A stretch of 56,213 nt of DNA from Chloroflexota bacterium (lineage in GTDB: Bacteria > Chloroflexota > Chloroflexia > QHBQ01 > JADMIH01), in contig JADMIH010000006.1 in NCBI GenBank assembly GCA_015478675.1, forward strand, positions 1 through 56,213, written 5' to 3'. The translations under genes and the position numbers were made by a program. Positions 8,472-18,098 of this stretch are shown here, one piece after another (position 1 is the stretch's first letter; every line of letters starts with the position of its first letter). The notes beneath the pieces were generated by a model that did no database searches, was not told where the DNA came from, and worked only from the letters and a program-made list of their open reading frames with translations.

Positions 8472-8477
8472 TATAAT
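8472..8477 (+). promoter_or_regulatory. TATAAT -10 element upstream of the GNAT gene
   Basis: A perfect TATAAT lies in the 8355-8600 intergenic region with no clear -35. GTAACTGTTCGC at 8433-8444 resembles a MITE end, but no partner end is present. Confidence 0.4.
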
Positions 8478-8600
8478 ATAAATCCGGGAAGCTATGGAGC
8501 TACTTTCTACCGTAATGAGGCTTTATCACTCGCAGCAAATGGGGCCGGCTATATCTACCCTGACGAGTGATCGCGGCTCCGCCTGGGCGGCTACATAAGC

Positions 8601-9362
8601 ATGAGCGGCAGGGAAGAAGTGGTACAAACAATAGAGGAGATGGCTGCCAACGCCTGGCCTGCACCCATTCAGCAGCAGTTAGAGGGGTGGACATTACGCG
8701 CCGCCTCCAATGTCACCAGACGCGCCAACAGTGTTCACGCTGTAGGGCCTACTCCTCATTACACTGCATGGCTCGATGAGATAACAGACTTCTACAGGCG
8801 GCTGAGCTTGCCTGTACGTTTTCAGCTTTGCGATGCTTCACCCGCCGGGCTGGATGCCTTCCTTGAAGGACACGATTACATCGTAGAGGCTCGCAGCGCC
8901 GTATATATCGCCGGTTGCCGTGCAGTGCTTGAGCGGGTGGAGAAAACCGGACGGTTCGGTGTCGCAACATACAGCATGCTGGAAGAAGGATGGCTCGACA
9001 CGTTCATCAAAATAGAGGGCATAGCGGAAGAGAAGAAGGCCGTCTACCAACAGATCCTCTCACGAATTGGGCCTCGCACCTGCTACTTGCGTCTGGAGCT
9101 TGAAGGTAAGGCGGTAGGCATAGGCAGCGCTGCTTGTGAGCGCGGCTGGTCAGGCTTGTTCAACATCGCCACAGCACCTGAGCACAGGCGCAAGGGCATC
9201 GGAAGAGAAATAGTGCGTGCTCTTGCCGCCTGGAGCCTGCAAAACGGCGCAGAGAGGCTATATTTACAGGTGCTCTCGACCAACGATGCAGCCATCAGCC
9301 TTTATTCCCGGCTCGGATTCAGCCCTCTGTACGATTATCACTATCGAACCGAGCAGCTATAA
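8601..9362 (+). CDS. GNAT-family N-acetyltransferase
   Basis: This 253-aa protein carries the GNAT fold in residues about 130-250: the acetyl-CoA pyrophosphate loop HRRKGIGRE near 196 and the C-terminal motif DAAISLYSRLGFSPLYDYHYR. The N-terminal half (WTLRAASNVTRRANSVHAVGP) resembles two-domain GNATs that act on amino-acid or thiol substrates. The substrate cannot be told from sequence. It sits 41 nt before mutS on the same strand and may be co-transcribed. Confidence 0.85.
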   Translation: MSGREEVVQTIEEMAANAWPAPIQQQLEGWTLRAASNVTRRANSVHAVGPTPHYTAWLDEITDFYRRLSLPVRFQLCDASPAGLDAFLEGHDYIVEARSAVYIAGCRAVLERVEKTGRFGVATYSMLEEGWLDTFIKIEGIAEEKKAVYQQILSRIGPRTCYLRLELEGKAVGIGSAACERGWSGLFNIATAPEHRRKGIGREIVRALAAWSLQNGAERLYLQVLSTNDAAISLYSRLGFSPLYDYHYRTEQL

Positions 9363-9403
9363 ACCCTGTTGCAATCAGGCAGCAAATAGAAGGGACTTCT
9401 AAC

Positions 9404-12217
9404 TTGGCAGAAACTCCCCTCAGGCTCCAGTACCTGCAAATCAAGCGGCAGTACCCCGATACGATCGTCTTTTTTCGCCTCGGCGACTTCTATGAGACCT
9501 TCGACGATGACGCCTCTATCGTGTCGCGCATCTGCGATGTGGTGCTTACTTCTCGCCCCACCTCCAAAGAGCAGCGGATACCAATGGCGGGAGTACCTTA
9601 TCACTCGGCTGAGGGCTACATCGCAAAGCTGGTGCAGGCAGGCTACAAAGTGGCTATAGCCGAGCAGTTGACAGCGCCCAACGTGGACGAGGAAACCGCC
9701 GCACGGCGCATCCGCCTGGGCAAAAAGGAATCGGCGGTAACCGCCAACTGGGCAGAGGCGGGGGTGCCAAACCATCGGGTAGGCAAGGGACGCGACCTTG
9801 TAGAGCGCGACGTGGTACGCGTGATTACGCCGGGCACCGTCACCGAGCCGGGAATGCTCGACGCGAGGCGTAACAACTATATTGCCGCTATGCTCATGGA
9901 GGAGACTGGCGCGGGCATCGCATACGCCGACATCACTACAGGGGAGTTCGCCACCACCGAGATACACCGCCCGGCCAATGAGCTAGCCACCGCAGTGCAG
10001 CAGGAGCTTGATCGCCTCAAACCTGCTGAGCTTTTAACACAGGATGAAGATGAGAATGGCCGCAAAGCAGGTGCAAACGCTTACCGGGTGTGGTCCAAAG
10101 GAGATAGTGTAAGCGCCAACGGCAACGGTGACGAGAGTGGTGATAGCAGTCACAGCAGCGCCACAGCTACGCCGCTAGCCGACCAATCTTCGCCTCACCG
10201 CACGGTTACTCCGGGCCATCTCTGGTCACACGATGCGGCTCGGCGCTTGCTCTTGAAGCACTTCTCCGCATCATCATTAGAGCCATACGGCTGTGCACGC
10301 CTGCCCCTGGCGACGAGAGCAGCAGGCGCTCTCCTCGCATATATAAGCGAGGCCAACCGCTCTGCTTTGCAGCAGTTGTCGCGCCTGGTAACGTACTCCA
10401 CCGAGCAGTATATGACCCTTGATCCGCAGACGCGGCGCAACCTGGAAATCTCGGAAAGCCCAGGGGGCAGGCGCAACTCGCTCCTCTCTGTGCTTGACGA
10501 CACGCGCACAGCTATGGGTTCTCGCCTGCTTGCTCGATGGCTCAACCAGCCTCTGCTCGATCTCGGACGGCTCACCGCCCGCCAGGATGCAATCGAGGCG
10601 TTTGTCGGCAACGCGGCGCTACGGGTAGAGTTGCGCTCGCTTCTCAACAACCTTCCCGACCTTGAGCGGCTCTGCACGCGCTCTGTGCAGGGCACAGCCG
10701 GCCCACGTGACATGATAGCCATCAAGAGTGTGGCTGACCGTCTGCCTGAGATTAGAGAGGCTCTCATGGCGCAAGGCCGTGCAAAAGTGCTCGGCTCCCT
10801 TGCTAATCGTATCCAACCCTGTGATGACCTCTCCGAGCTTATCGGCAGGGCTATCGCTGACGATCCCCCCGCGATACTCGGCACGGGCGATTCGATACGT
10901 GCGGGGTTCAGCCCTGAGCTGGACAATCTGCGGGCTGCATCGAGGGACGCGAAGGGCTGGATAGCGAGGTTAGAAGCGCAGGAGCGAGAGCGCACCGGCA
11001 TCAAGAGCCTGAAGGTGGGATACAATAAGGTTTTTGGCTATTACATAGAGATATCGAGCGCAAAGAGCGTGGCTGTGCCTGCGGAATATATACGCAAACA
11101 GACGTTAGTTGGAGCCGAGCGTTATCTAACGCCTGAGTTAAAGGAATACGAAAACCTGATCCTCAACGCACAGGAGAAACTGGTTGAGCTTGAGCGCGCG
11201 GCTTTCGGCGAAGTGCTGAGGCAGGTGGCAGCTTGCTCGGGCCGCCTCTTGCAGGTGGCCGAAGCGATATCCCTCCTCGATGTATTTAGCTCCCTCGCCG
11301 AGATAGCTGTGCGCCACAACTACAGCAGGCCGCTCCTTGATGATGGCACCGCGATAGAGATCAGAGAGGGGCGGCACCCGGTTGTTGAGCTTACCTTGCG
11401 CGAAGACCTCTTTGTGCCCAATGACACCTCCCTTGATAGCGCGGGTGCCGCCGTGATGCTGCTAACAGGCCCAAACATGGCGGGCAAGAGTGTCTATATT
11501 AAACAGGTGGCGCTGCTGGTGCTGCTGGCGCAAGTAGGGTCGTTTGTGCCCGCCGAGGAAGCGCACATTGGGCTTGTGGACAGGATTTTCACCCGGGTGG
11601 GCGCACAAGATGACATCGCTACGGGACGCAGCACTTTCATGGTCGAGATGGAGGAAACCGCCAACATTCTGAACCATGCCACGCACCGCTCGCTGATCGT
11701 ACTGGACGAGATAGGGCGGGGCACGTCAACTTATGATGGGCTTGCGATTGCCAGGTCAGTTGTTGAGTATATACATAATTCGCCGCGGCTTGGCTCAAAA
11801 ACGCTATTTGCCACACATTACCACGAGCTGACGGAGCTTGAGAAGTTGCTCCCCAGGGTGCGTAACTATAATGTAGCGGTGGCCGAGGAGGGCGAGAAGG
11901 TAGTTTTCCTTCACAAGATTGTGCAAGGCGGCGCGGACCGCTCTTATGGCATACACGTGGCACGTCTGGCGGGGCTGCCGAGGGCGATCCTGCGACGCGC
12001 TGAAGATATCCTGCAAGACCTGGAGGCGGGCGGAACCAAAGAGACAAGGCGCAAGGCGATGCAGCAAAGCGCAGACACAGGGCAGTTGCAAATGTCCTTC
12101 GCCGCAGGCCCCGATCCTCTGCGCCAGGATTTGCGTGGCCTCCGTCCCGAGGAGATGTCGCCCCTTGAAGCGTTAGGCGTCCTCTATGAGCTGCACAAGA
12201 AGGCGCAAGATGGGTGA
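9404..12217 (+). CDS. mutS: DNA mismatch repair protein MutS
   Basis: MutS1 recognises mispaired and looped DNA and starts mismatch repair. The 937-aa product begins at a TTG codon and has the mismatch-reading motif in GDFYETF (about 27-33). The connector, core and clamp domains follow, then the ATPase with Walker A GPNMAGKS near 689, Walker [17 protein letters not shown] and the FATHYHELT motif. An Asn/Ser/Gly/Asp-rich insert at about residues 213-270 enlarges the protein beyond the usual 850-870. No mutL is in the window. The stop overlaps the likely start of rnhA (ATGGGTGA). Confidence 0.97.
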   Translation: MAETPLRLQYLQIKRQYPDTIVFFRLGDFYETFDDDASIVSRICDVVLTSRPTSKEQRIPMAGVPYHSAEGYIAKLVQAGYKVAIAEQLTAPNVDEETAARRIRLGKKESAVTANWAEAGVPNHRVGKGRDLVERDVVRVITPGTVTEPGMLDARRNNYIAAMLMEETGAGIAYADITTGEFATTEIHRPANELATAVQQELDRLKPAELLTQDEDENGRKAGANAYRVWSKGDSVSANGNGDESGDSSHSSATATPLADQSSPHRTVTPGHLWSHDAARRLLLKHFSASSLEPYGCARLPLATRAAGALLAYISEANRSALQQLSRLVTYSTEQYMTLDPQTRRNLEISESPGGRRNSLLSVLDDTRTAMGSRLLARWLNQPLLDLGRLTARQDAIEAFVGNAALRVELRSLLNNLPDLERLCTRSVQGTAGPRDMIAIKSVADRLPEIREALMAQGRAKVLGSLANRIQPCDDLSELIGRAIADDPPAILGTGDSIRAGFSPELDNLRAASRDAKGWIARLEAQERERTGIKSLKVGYNKVFGYYIEISSAKSVAVPAEYIRKQTLVGAERYLTPELKEYENLILNAQEKLVELERAAFGEVLRQVAACSGRLLQVAEAISLLDVFSSLAEIAVRHNYSRPLLDDGTAIEIREGRHPVVELTLREDLFVPNDTSLDSAGAAVMLLTGPNMAGKSVYIKQVALLVLLAQVGSFVPAEEAHIGLVDRIFTRVGAQDDIATGRSTFMVEMEETANILNHATHRSLIVLDEIGRGTSTYDGLAIARSVVEYIHNSPRLGSKTLFATHYHELTELEKLLPRVRNYNVAVAEEGEKVVFLHKIVQGGADRSYGIHVARLAGLPRAILRRAEDILQDLEAGGTKETRRKAMQQSADTGQLQMSFAAGPDPLRQDLRGLRPEEMSPLEALGVLYELHKKAQDG

Positions 12218-12755
12218 GAATCGGGAAGAAAGTGAGGAACAAAATCGGATGACTTCTAAAGAAGGATCTGTGATATATACGGATGGGGCCTGCTTGAACA
12301 ACCCTGGCCCCGGCGGCTATGGCGTGGTCTTGCTACAAGGCAACCAACGCAAAGAGCTATCAGGCGGGTTCCGGCTGACCACCAACAACCGCATGGAGAT
12401 CATGGCGGCCATAGTGGGGCTTGAAGCGTTAGAGAGCAGGAGCGTTGTCACTCTTTATTCCGACTCGAAATATCTGGTTGACAGCATCACCCTCGGCTGG
12501 GCAAAGCGGTGGCGGAGCAATGGCTGGATGCGTAACGCGAAGGAGAGGGCGCTCAACCCCGACCTGTGGGAGAGGCTGCTGAATTTGTGCTCTCAGCATG
12601 AAGTGGAGTTCCGCTGGGTGAAGGGTCACGCAAGTAACAAGGAGAATAACCGTTGCGATCTTCTTTCCGTGCAGGCTGCCAGATCAGAAGGGCATGCCGA
12701 GCGTGCAGCCAGCTGCCGAGATGCGCGTCACAGAGCGCAGCAAAGCACAGATTAG
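12210..12755 (+). CDS. rnhA: Ribonuclease HI
   Basis: RNase HI cleaves the RNA strand of RNA-DNA hybrids. The acidic residues are visible: [36 protein letters not shown] and the last Asp in NNRCDLLS, together with the handle region [16 protein letters not shown]. The ATG at 12210 overlaps the mutS stop and has AGAAGG upstream, suggesting coupling. An alternative ATG is at 12249. The 30-residue basic C-terminal tail after the last catalytic Asp is longer than usual. Its TAG overlaps by two bases the TAA of the convergent gene. Confidence 0.93.
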   Translation: MGENREESEEQNRMTSKEGSVIYTDGACLNNPGPGGYGVVLLQGNQRKELSGGFRLTTNNRMEIMAAIVGLEALESRSVVTLYSDSKYLVDSITLGWAKRWRSNGWMRNAKERALNPDLWERLLNLCSQHEVEFRWVKGHASNKENNRCDLLSVQAARSEGHAERAASCRDARHRAQQSTD

Positions 12756-13729
12756 AAGCCTGTGCCTTGCAGCATTCCGGCATAAACCTCCGGGTCTACA
12801 TTCCCACCGCTTACAACGCAGCAGACGCGCTTGCCCCGGAAAGTGTCGGGCTGGTATAGCATCGCGCCTACGGAGAGCGCGCCCGTTGGCTCTACTTTCA
12901 GGTTGGCGCACGCATAGAGTGTGCGCAGTCCACCGGATATATCCTCTTCGGGCACTTCGATGATTCGCCGCACGCCCTTGCTGATGATTTCCCAGTTTAT
13001 ATTGCCGAGGCTGAGTGTGCGTGTACCGTCGGCTATCGTCTGCGGCTCGGCAGGGAGCGAGACGAGCCTGCCTTCTCGCAACGATTGAGCGGCGTCGTTG
13101 CCCAGCAACGGCTCGGCGCCCACTATCTCTACATCAGGAGCGAGGAGGTCGCGGGCTACGATGATACCCGAAATAAGCCCGCCGCCCCCGATGGGGCATA
13201 TCACGCAGTCAAGCCTGCGGTCTTCTGTGTGCAGCTTCTCAAATATCTCTTTACCCAGGGTAGAGTTGCCCGCTACCACCCTGTAGTGGTCATAGGGCGG
13301 CGCGTAGAAAGCATTCGGACGTTCGGCCTTGACTTCTTCTACGCGCTCACTCCGGCTCTTGACGGAGGTGTCCACGAACTCTATTTGTGCGCCGTAAGCT
13401 TGTATTGCTGCTTGTTTGGCCTTTGATGAAGTGGTAGGCATAACTACTGTGCAGCTTTTGTTGAGGAGCATGCAGGCGTATGCCGCAGCCTGCCCGAAGT
13501 TGCCCGACGACCATGTGATCACTTCGTCTTGCGGCACTGTAGACAAGAGATTATACGCCGCGCGGAACTTGAAGCTCCCCGTGACCTGTAACGTCTCGCT
13601 AGCCACCGTCACGTCTGCATCCAGCGCCTTGTTCAGGAGGAATGTGCTCTGAAAAGTCGTAGGCTTCAGGTGGGGAGGCAGTATCTGCCATACTTCGCGT
13701 ATATACTCGCTCGTCAGTTCTTCTAACAT
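12752..13729 (-). CDS. PLP-dependent threonine dehydratase/serine racemase-type enzyme
   Basis: This fold-type II PLP enzyme resembles threonine ammonia-lyase (threonine to 2-oxobutanoate) or serine/threonine racemases. The PLP lysine is K54 in TGSFKFRAA, the substrate loop is [12 protein letters not shown], and the glycine-rich phosphate loop is [11 protein letters not shown]. It lacks the ACT-like regulatory domain of biosynthetic IlvA, pointing to a catabolic or racemase type. I chose the ATG at 13729 (MLEEL) because GGGAGGC precedes it by 5 nt. An upstream ATG at 13753 has no Shine-Dalgarno. It is divergent from the next gene. Confidence 0.88.
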   Translation of the reverse strand: MLEELTSEYIREVWQILPPHLKPTTFQSTFLLNKALDADVTVASETLQVTGSFKFRAAYNLLSTVPQDEVITWSSGNFGQAAAYACMLLNKSCTVVMPTTSSKAKQAAIQAYGAQIEFVDTSVKSRSERVEEVKAERPNAFYAPPYDHYRVVAGNSTLGKEIFEKLHTEDRRLDCVICPIGGGGLISGIIVARDLLAPDVEIVGAEPLLGNDAAQSLREGRLVSLPAEPQTIADGTRTLSLGNINWEIISKGVRRIIEVPEEDISGGLRTLYACANLKVEPTGALSVGAMLYQPDTFRGKRVCCVVSGGNVDPEVYAGMLQGTGF

Positions 13730-13828
13730 GTAAGCCTCCCGTGTAAAATACAACTGTCCGGGAGTATAATAACCTATCGTGCAGCCAGGGGCCAGGAGTT
13801 AGTAGCTGATCCGAGGCATCACACAGCT

Positions 13829-14950
13829 ATGCAGAAGACTATCTCAGAATACAGGCGTCTATTTCCGGTGACGGAGGAGTATGCCTATCTAAACCATGCG
13901 GCCTGTTCGCCTCTGCCTCGGCCCGGCACGGACGCGCTAGCTCGGTATTGGGGCGAGCAGGGCACGAAGGGTGTGCTGAGCGAGCCGGAATACTTTCCGG
14001 TTGTGGACTATGCTCGCGAGAAGATGGCGCGGCTTATCGGGGCTGATAGTTACGAAGTAGGCTGGGTGCAGAACACCGCCAGTGCTATGAACCTGGTCGC
14101 CAACGGCCTCACCTGGCAGCGCGGCGACAACGTAGTTACGGTGCAAGGTGAGTTCCCCGCCAATGTTTATCCCTGGCTCGGCCTCAGCGGGCAAGGCGTG
14201 GAAACTCGCTTCGTGCAGCCTCGCGGTAATCGCATCTTTGTGGACGATATAGCAGCTGCCTTAGACAGCCACACGCGCCTGCTGACTATAAGCTTCGTAG
14301 AGTTCTCTACAGGCTTCCGCAACAACCTCTACCTGCTTGGGCAGCTTTGTCGGGAGCGCGGCATCCTCTTTAACGTCGATGCGATCCAGGGCATCGGCGC
14401 ATTGCGGCTCAACGTGCATGACGCAGGAATTCACTTTCTTGGGGCAGGAGCGCACAAGTGGCTGTTGGGTCCGCAGGGCGTTGGCGTCATTTACGTGCGC
14501 CATGATATGCTGGAGAGACTGCGCCCACTCACCTCTAGCTGGTACAGTGTAGCTGACAGGCACGATTATCTGGCTTACGGCCAACCCTGGGTGGACGCCG
14601 CTTCTCGCATCGAGGGGAGCACGCACAACGTCAGCGGCCTGGTAGCCTTTGATGCTGTGCTTGGGCTGATCCTGGAGGCGGGTCCTGGCTTTATCGAGGA
14701 GCGCGTCCTCCACCTGGCCGGCAGGCTGATCGACGGCCTGTTGAGCCGCGGCTATGATGTGGTAAGCTCTACACACCCCGATGAGAGATCAGGCGTGGTC
14801 TGCTTCCGCGCCAAAGGCGACCCTGCGGCTATATACGCACGCGCTGTAGTTGAGAAGATGGTGATAGCTGTGAGGGTAGGTGTAGTACGTGTGTCGCCGC
14901 ACTTTTATAACAGCGAAGAAGAGATAGATAGGTTCCTGGCTTTGCTATAG
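13829..14950 (+). CDS. Class V aminotransferase-family PLP enzyme
   Basis: This 373-aa enzyme has the fold of the cysteine desulfurase/isopenicillin N epimerase/kynureninase group. Visible motifs are YLNHAACSPLP at the N-terminus, the PLP-binding NVDAIQGIG and Schiff-base K210 in GAGAHKWLLGP. The desulfurase cysteine is absent: its region reads VRVGVVRVSPHFYN, so sulfur mobilisation is unlikely. RVSPHFYNSEEEIDRF is the typical C-terminal substrate-carboxylate motif. The substrate is unknown. It is divergent from the threonine dehydratase-like gene, 99 bp away. Confidence 0.85.
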   Translation: MQKTISEYRRLFPVTEEYAYLNHAACSPLPRPGTDALARYWGEQGTKGVLSEPEYFPVVDYAREKMARLIGADSYEVGWVQNTASAMNLVANGLTWQRGDNVVTVQGEFPANVYPWLGLSGQGVETRFVQPRGNRIFVDDIAAALDSHTRLLTISFVEFSTGFRNNLYLLGQLCRERGILFNVDAIQGIGALRLNVHDAGIHFLGAGAHKWLLGPQGVGVIYVRHDMLERLRPLTSSWYSVADRHDYLAYGQPWVDAASRIEGSTHNVSGLVAFDAVLGLILEAGPGFIEERVLHLAGRLIDGLLSRGYDVVSSTHPDERSGVVCFRAKGDPAAIYARAVVEKMVIAVRVGVVRVSPHFYNSEEEIDRFLALL

Positions 14951-14971
14951 ATAGCTCAATTTACTCAACAG

Positions 14972-15029
14972 ATGACGCACTACTGCCCCTGAAGGCAGGG
15001 TTTTCCTATAGGGGCAATCGTCATGTGCG
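14972..15029 (+). promoter_or_regulatory. Structured leader upstream of the VUT transporter
   Basis: ATGACG (14972-14977) pairs with CGTCAT (15019-15024) and, inside it, TGCCCCT (14984-14990) pairs with AGGGGCA (15010-15016). CGCAC (14976-14980) can instead pair with GTGCG (15025-15029), so two folds compete. It does not match the preQ1 riboswitch classes I know. The function is unproven. Confidence 0.35.
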
Positions 15030-15074
15030 AGACGGGAGAAATTCGCATTCGCATCTAATAGAGGAGCATGCGCC

Positions 15075-15776
15075 TTGAAGCAATTTCGCTACTTCGACCT
15101 GGTTATGGTGGCTTTTGTTGCCGTGCTGCTGATCAGCAACATAGCCTCAAATAAGCTCGTGCAATTTGGTCCTTTCGGCTATGACGGCGGAACCATTCTT
15201 TTCCCACTCAGTTACATTTTCGGGGATGTGCTTACCGAAGTCTATGGCTATAAACGTTCCAGGAGAGTTATCTGGGCAGGCTTTGGCGCGGCGGCGCTGA
15301 TGGCGCTGGTCTTGTGGTTTGTTACGACGCTGCCGCCCCTCGCGGGTATGGAGGCCCAGGCCGCAGCCTTCAATCAGGCGCTCGCTACTACCCCATTCAT
15401 CGTGCTTGGCAGCCTGATAGCTTACTTTGCCGGTGAGTTCTCTAACTCTTTCGTCCTTGCGAAGATGAAGATCCTTACGAATGGTCGCTGGCTCTGGACG
15501 CGCACCATCGGCTCGACTATCGTGGGCGAAGGGGTAGACACCCTGCTTTTCGCTACCATCGCCTTCGCTATCGGCGAAGCGCTGTTGGGCAGCCCGATGG
15601 AAGGTGGGGCGTTCCAACAACTGATCGTCTCCAACTATATCTTCAAGGTCGGGATAGAAGTGCTCTTTACCCCTATTACCTACCTCATAGTTGGATTCCT
15701 CAAGCGCAAAGAAGAAGAAGATTACTATGATGTCGGCACTAATTTCAACCCTTTTATAGTTTCGGTCACCGAGTGA
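15075..15776 (+). CDS. VUT/YhhQ-family queuosine precursor transporter
   Basis: This 233-aa integral membrane protein has about six hydrophobic helices. Characteristic family stretches are LVMVAFVAVLLISNIASNK, FPLSYIFGDVLTEVYGYKRSRRVIW and GEGVDTLLFATIAFA. The YhhQ/VUT family imports the queuosine precursors preQ0/preQ1 or queuine for tRNA modification. It starts at TTG with GAGGAG upstream, since the nearby ATG is out of frame. A structured region lies in the leader. No que genes are in the window, consistent with salvage. Confidence 0.88.
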   Translation: MKQFRYFDLVMVAFVAVLLISNIASNKLVQFGPFGYDGGTILFPLSYIFGDVLTEVYGYKRSRRVIWAGFGAAALMALVLWFVTTLPPLAGMEAQAAAFNQALATTPFIVLGSLIAYFAGEFSNSFVLAKMKILTNGRWLWTRTIGSTIVGEGVDTLLFATIAFAIGEALLGSPMEGGAFQQLIVSNYIFKVGIEVLFTPITYLIVGFLKRKEEEDYYDVGTNFNPFIVSVTE

Positions 15777-15836
15777 GCAGCGAATGCTGAGGACCACTAA
15801 TCCCTGGTCCCCAACGTCTAACGCATCCGAGAAGAT

Positions 15837-16361
15837 ATGCGCGAACGGCAAGAGATAGAGCAATACTTCTTCGATAAACCCACGCTGGGCCACCTTGCAG
15901 ACTTTGCATCGCGCTTTGATAACCCCTGCTGCCTCTGCACGCCCTCTCTTGGCGCGGAGCTTGAGAAGCGAGCCGTCCATGTCACTACCCTCGATATAGA
16001 CGAGCGATTCTCAATGCTGCACGGCTTCCGCCTCTATGACATCAACAAACCAGAGCCGCCCGGCGAGAAGTTTGGGGTAATTATCTGCGACCCCCCATTC
16101 CTAAACGTCACACTGGCCGAGTTATTTGAGGCAATCAAAGTGCTCAGCCTCAACGACTACAGCCAGAGAGTGATTATCAATTGCCTCGCCAGCCGCGCTT
16201 CCTTGATTACGCGTCTCTTCTCTCCTTTCGGGCTTCGGGCTACAGGTTACGAGCCATCTTATAGCACCATTCAGAACATAGGACGGAACAGAATGGAGTT
16301 CTTCGGCAATCTGGATGCAGCACACCCGTTACGCTTGCCTGTGCCAACAGTAGGGTGGTAG
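15837..16361 (+). CDS. EFM5/N6AMT-like class I methyltransferase
   Basis: This 174-aa SAM-dependent methyltransferase resembles the N6-adenine-methyltransferase-like family (PF10237) that in eukaryotes methylates a lysine of eEF1A (EFM5/EEF1AKMT1). Visible signatures are the N-terminal EQYFFDKPT, the CTPSLGAEL loop, LDIDERF and the catalytic-type DPPF motif in VIICDPPFLNVT. The classical glycine-rich motif I is weak, as in that family. The bacterial substrate is unknown. It follows the transporter by 60 nt. Confidence 0.72.
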   Translation: MRERQEIEQYFFDKPTLGHLADFASRFDNPCCLCTPSLGAELEKRAVHVTTLDIDERFSMLHGFRLYDINKPEPPGEKFGVIICDPPFLNVTLAELFEAIKVLSLNDYSQRVIINCLASRASLITRLFSPFGLRATGYEPSYSTIQNIGRNRMEFFGNLDAAHPLRLPVPTVGW

Positions 16362-16387
16362 CTCACAAGGTACTCCCCGTGCCTACC

Positions 16388-16416
16388 TTGATAATCTTTG
16401 CGACTATTCCTATAAT
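16388..16416 (+). promoter_or_regulatory. Sigma70 promoter of the MauE/DoxX operon
   Basis: TTGATA (16388-16393) and TATAAT (16411-16416) are separated by 17 bp, 56 bp before the ATG at 16473. Confidence 0.7.
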
Positions 16417-16472
16417 GAGTACCGGGTCTTCCTTGCGCGGGGCATAAATAATCTTCGGGGTGATAGGCTGGT

Positions 16473-17066
16473 ATGTTGACGTTCTTTACATCGCCTTATT
16501 TTCTCCTATTTGCGCGTTTGTGCGTGGGTGGGGTCTTTCTAGCTTCGTCTTTTGGTAAGATGATTGATAAAGAAGGCACTGCCGCGAGCATGAGCCGCTA
16601 TACTTTCCTGCCTGTGGGTTCAGGAAAGTTTATAGCCAACGTCTTCCCTTTTATCGAGCTTATCGTCGGGCTGATGCTGGTGTTGGGACTCTTCACGCCC
16701 CTCGCTGCTATTGCGGCTCTTCTCCTTTTTATTCTCTTCACAGGCTTAATAGTGTACGATCTGGCATCAGGTAAGGATCAGTCGTGCCACTGCTTTGGCA
16801 GGCTCTCAGATGAAAAGGTGACGCCGTGGGCGGTGGCGCGCAATGTAGTGCTGATGGCCCTTTCGCTGCTAGTAGCTGCCAGCTTCGATGGCTGGCTCTC
16901 GGTAGATGGGGCGCTCGCCGCTTCGAGTAACAGCGAGTCCTTTCCGACTGTGGTTGATGGGATACCGATCGTCCTGCTGGCGATTGCCACTGTGTGCGTG
17001 GTTGTTTTGGGCGGCCAGGCTGTGAGCATGGTTCGTAACACCTTGCGCAGCATGGGTTTCCGCTAG
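16473..17066 (+). CDS. MauE/DoxX-family redox-associated membrane protein
   Basis: This 197-aa protein has four or five transmembrane segments (about 8-28, 55-72, 76-97, 115-133 and 160-185). The MauE signature is a cysteine pair, C105 and C107 in DQSCHCFG, next to the third helix. MauE-type proteins help form disulfides or pass electrons to partner proteins. DoxX relatives sit in quinone-linked complexes. It is first in an apparent three-gene membrane operon and is expressed from the promoter at 16388. The partner is not identifiable here. Confidence 0.82.
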   Translation: MLTFFTSPYFLLFARLCVGGVFLASSFGKMIDKEGTAASMSRYTFLPVGSGKFIANVFPFIELIVGLMLVLGLFTPLAAIAALLLFILFTGLIVYDLASGKDQSCHCFGRLSDEKVTPWAVARNVVLMALSLLVAASFDGWLSVDGALAASSNSESFPTVVDGIPIVLLAIATVCVVVLGGQAVSMVRNTLRSMGFR

Positions 17067-17089
17067 AGATTCTGTAGGAGCCGTTTAGG

Positions 17090-17308
17090 ATGGCAGAAGG
17101 TTATATAGGGCAGGCAGGTGAGACGCCTTCGCAACGCTACGGATCGTGGACGTTGGGCCTTGTCATGGCCGCCGTAGCTTCCGTCGCTGCCGGGTTACTA
17201 CTCGCTACCTTTACCGACGGCATAGCGCGTCCCTGGGCGGGGCTGGCCTTTGTGGTGGCGATGGGACTGGCAATAATAGTGGGGGTTTCTAAAACTACTT
17301 CCGCCTGA
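17090..17308 (+). CDS. Small membrane protein (72 aa)
   Basis: This 72-aa protein has two hydrophobic helices (about 22-43 and 49-68) after a polar N-terminus. I do not recognise a family. It lies 23 nt after the MauE/DoxX gene and 9 nt before the next membrane gene, so it is probably part of one membrane complex or operon. Confidence 0.6.
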   Translation: MAEGYIGQAGETPSQRYGSWTLGLVMAAVASVAAGLLLATFTDGIARPWAGLAFVVAMGLAIIVGVSKTTSA

Positions 17309-17317
17309 GGGCTGAAC

Positions 17318-17926
17318 ATGATCTTTGTGATCGTGCCCCTCGGGAAGGAGGCAAAGGAAGTTCGGGATTGGGTGGTGCGCGTAGCGATGTACACGGCTGC
17401 GTCAACCCTGGGCGCGGGCCTGCTCGCCATGCTGCTCGGTTTTATCGGGCACCAGTTTTTCCTCCTCTCCGGTATCACCCTACCCTGGGTGGCCGGTGTG
17501 CTGGGCATTATCTCTATCCTCTATGCGCTACGCGAGTTAAAGATACTGCATTTGCCTGTGCCCCAGGTTGGCTGGCAGGTGCCGAAGTCGTGGATGCGCC
17601 GCAGCCGCCTGGAGGGTAACATTCTTTATGGGCTGGTGCTTGGCGCAGGCGTGCTGACTTTTATTCCATACGCCAGCTTCTTGGTCTTGCTGGCCTGGGA
17701 GTTCGTAGCCGGAGCGGTGTCGCTGAAAGCAGCTGTTTTGCTGGGAATGTTGTATGGGGCGTCTCGTGGGCTGCCTGCGGCGCTTGGCGGCATTTCTGTG
17801 CTGCGTGGCGACTATCCCTTGCCTTTAAGTGAGTGGATCATCGCACGCATGGGCCTTTGGCACGCCATCAACGGCCTGGCGCTGCTACTGATAGGGGCTT
17901 ACTTACTAGGCTCGCTGGTGCTCTGA
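17318..17926 (+). CDS. Polytopic membrane protein, last gene of the MauE operon
   Basis: This 202-aa protein has about five or six hydrophobic segments and a conserved-looking loop (VPQVGWQVPKSWMRRS). The arrangement next to a MauE protein recalls the DsbD/CcdA transmembrane proteins that feed electrons to periplasmic thioredoxin folds. It has no cysteines, however, so it cannot be an ordinary CcdA. The function is unknown. A strong hairpin follows at 18050-18096. Confidence 0.6.
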   Translation: MIFVIVPLGKEAKEVRDWVVRVAMYTAASTLGAGLLAMLLGFIGHQFFLLSGITLPWVAGVLGIISILYALRELKILHLPVPQVGWQVPKSWMRRSRLEGNILYGLVLGAGVLTFIPYASFLVLLAWEFVAGAVSLKAAVLLGMLYGASRGLPAALGGISVLRGDYPLPLSEWIIARMGLWHAINGLALLLIGAYLLGSLVL

Positions 17927-18049
17927 GGGCGTTGTGACAGGGTGGTCCCCTATGTGGGTGGGGTCTTGCTTTAGTACAATATCAGGTCACATAGCGGGTG
18001 CTGACCAAAGATATAGCCGGAAAAGCATACGCGGGGCAGCTTTCTTTTT

Positions 18050-18096
18050 GAGAACAAAGCAATAGCTTCGCTATGTGGAGTTATTGCTTTGTTCTC
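18050..18096. terminator. Bidirectional hairpin between convergent operons
   Basis: GAGAACAAAGCAATA (18050-18064) pairs perfectly with TATTGCTTTGTTCTC (18082-18096), a 15-bp stem with a 17-nt loop. It lies between the convergent MauE operon and pyrFE. Confidence 0.65.
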
Positions 18097-18098
18097 AC

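Noticed and set aside
10195..11025. 276-aa ORF antisense to mutS
   Set aside because: Arg/Ser-rich shadow frame of a well-supported MutS.
13829..14950. Second cysteine desulfurase
   Set aside because: The class V enzyme has the PLP lysine but no cysteine at the active-site loop.
15147..15980. 277-aa ORF antisense to the VUT transporter
   Set aside because: Spans two plus-strand genes with clear family motifs; composition typical of a shadow frame.
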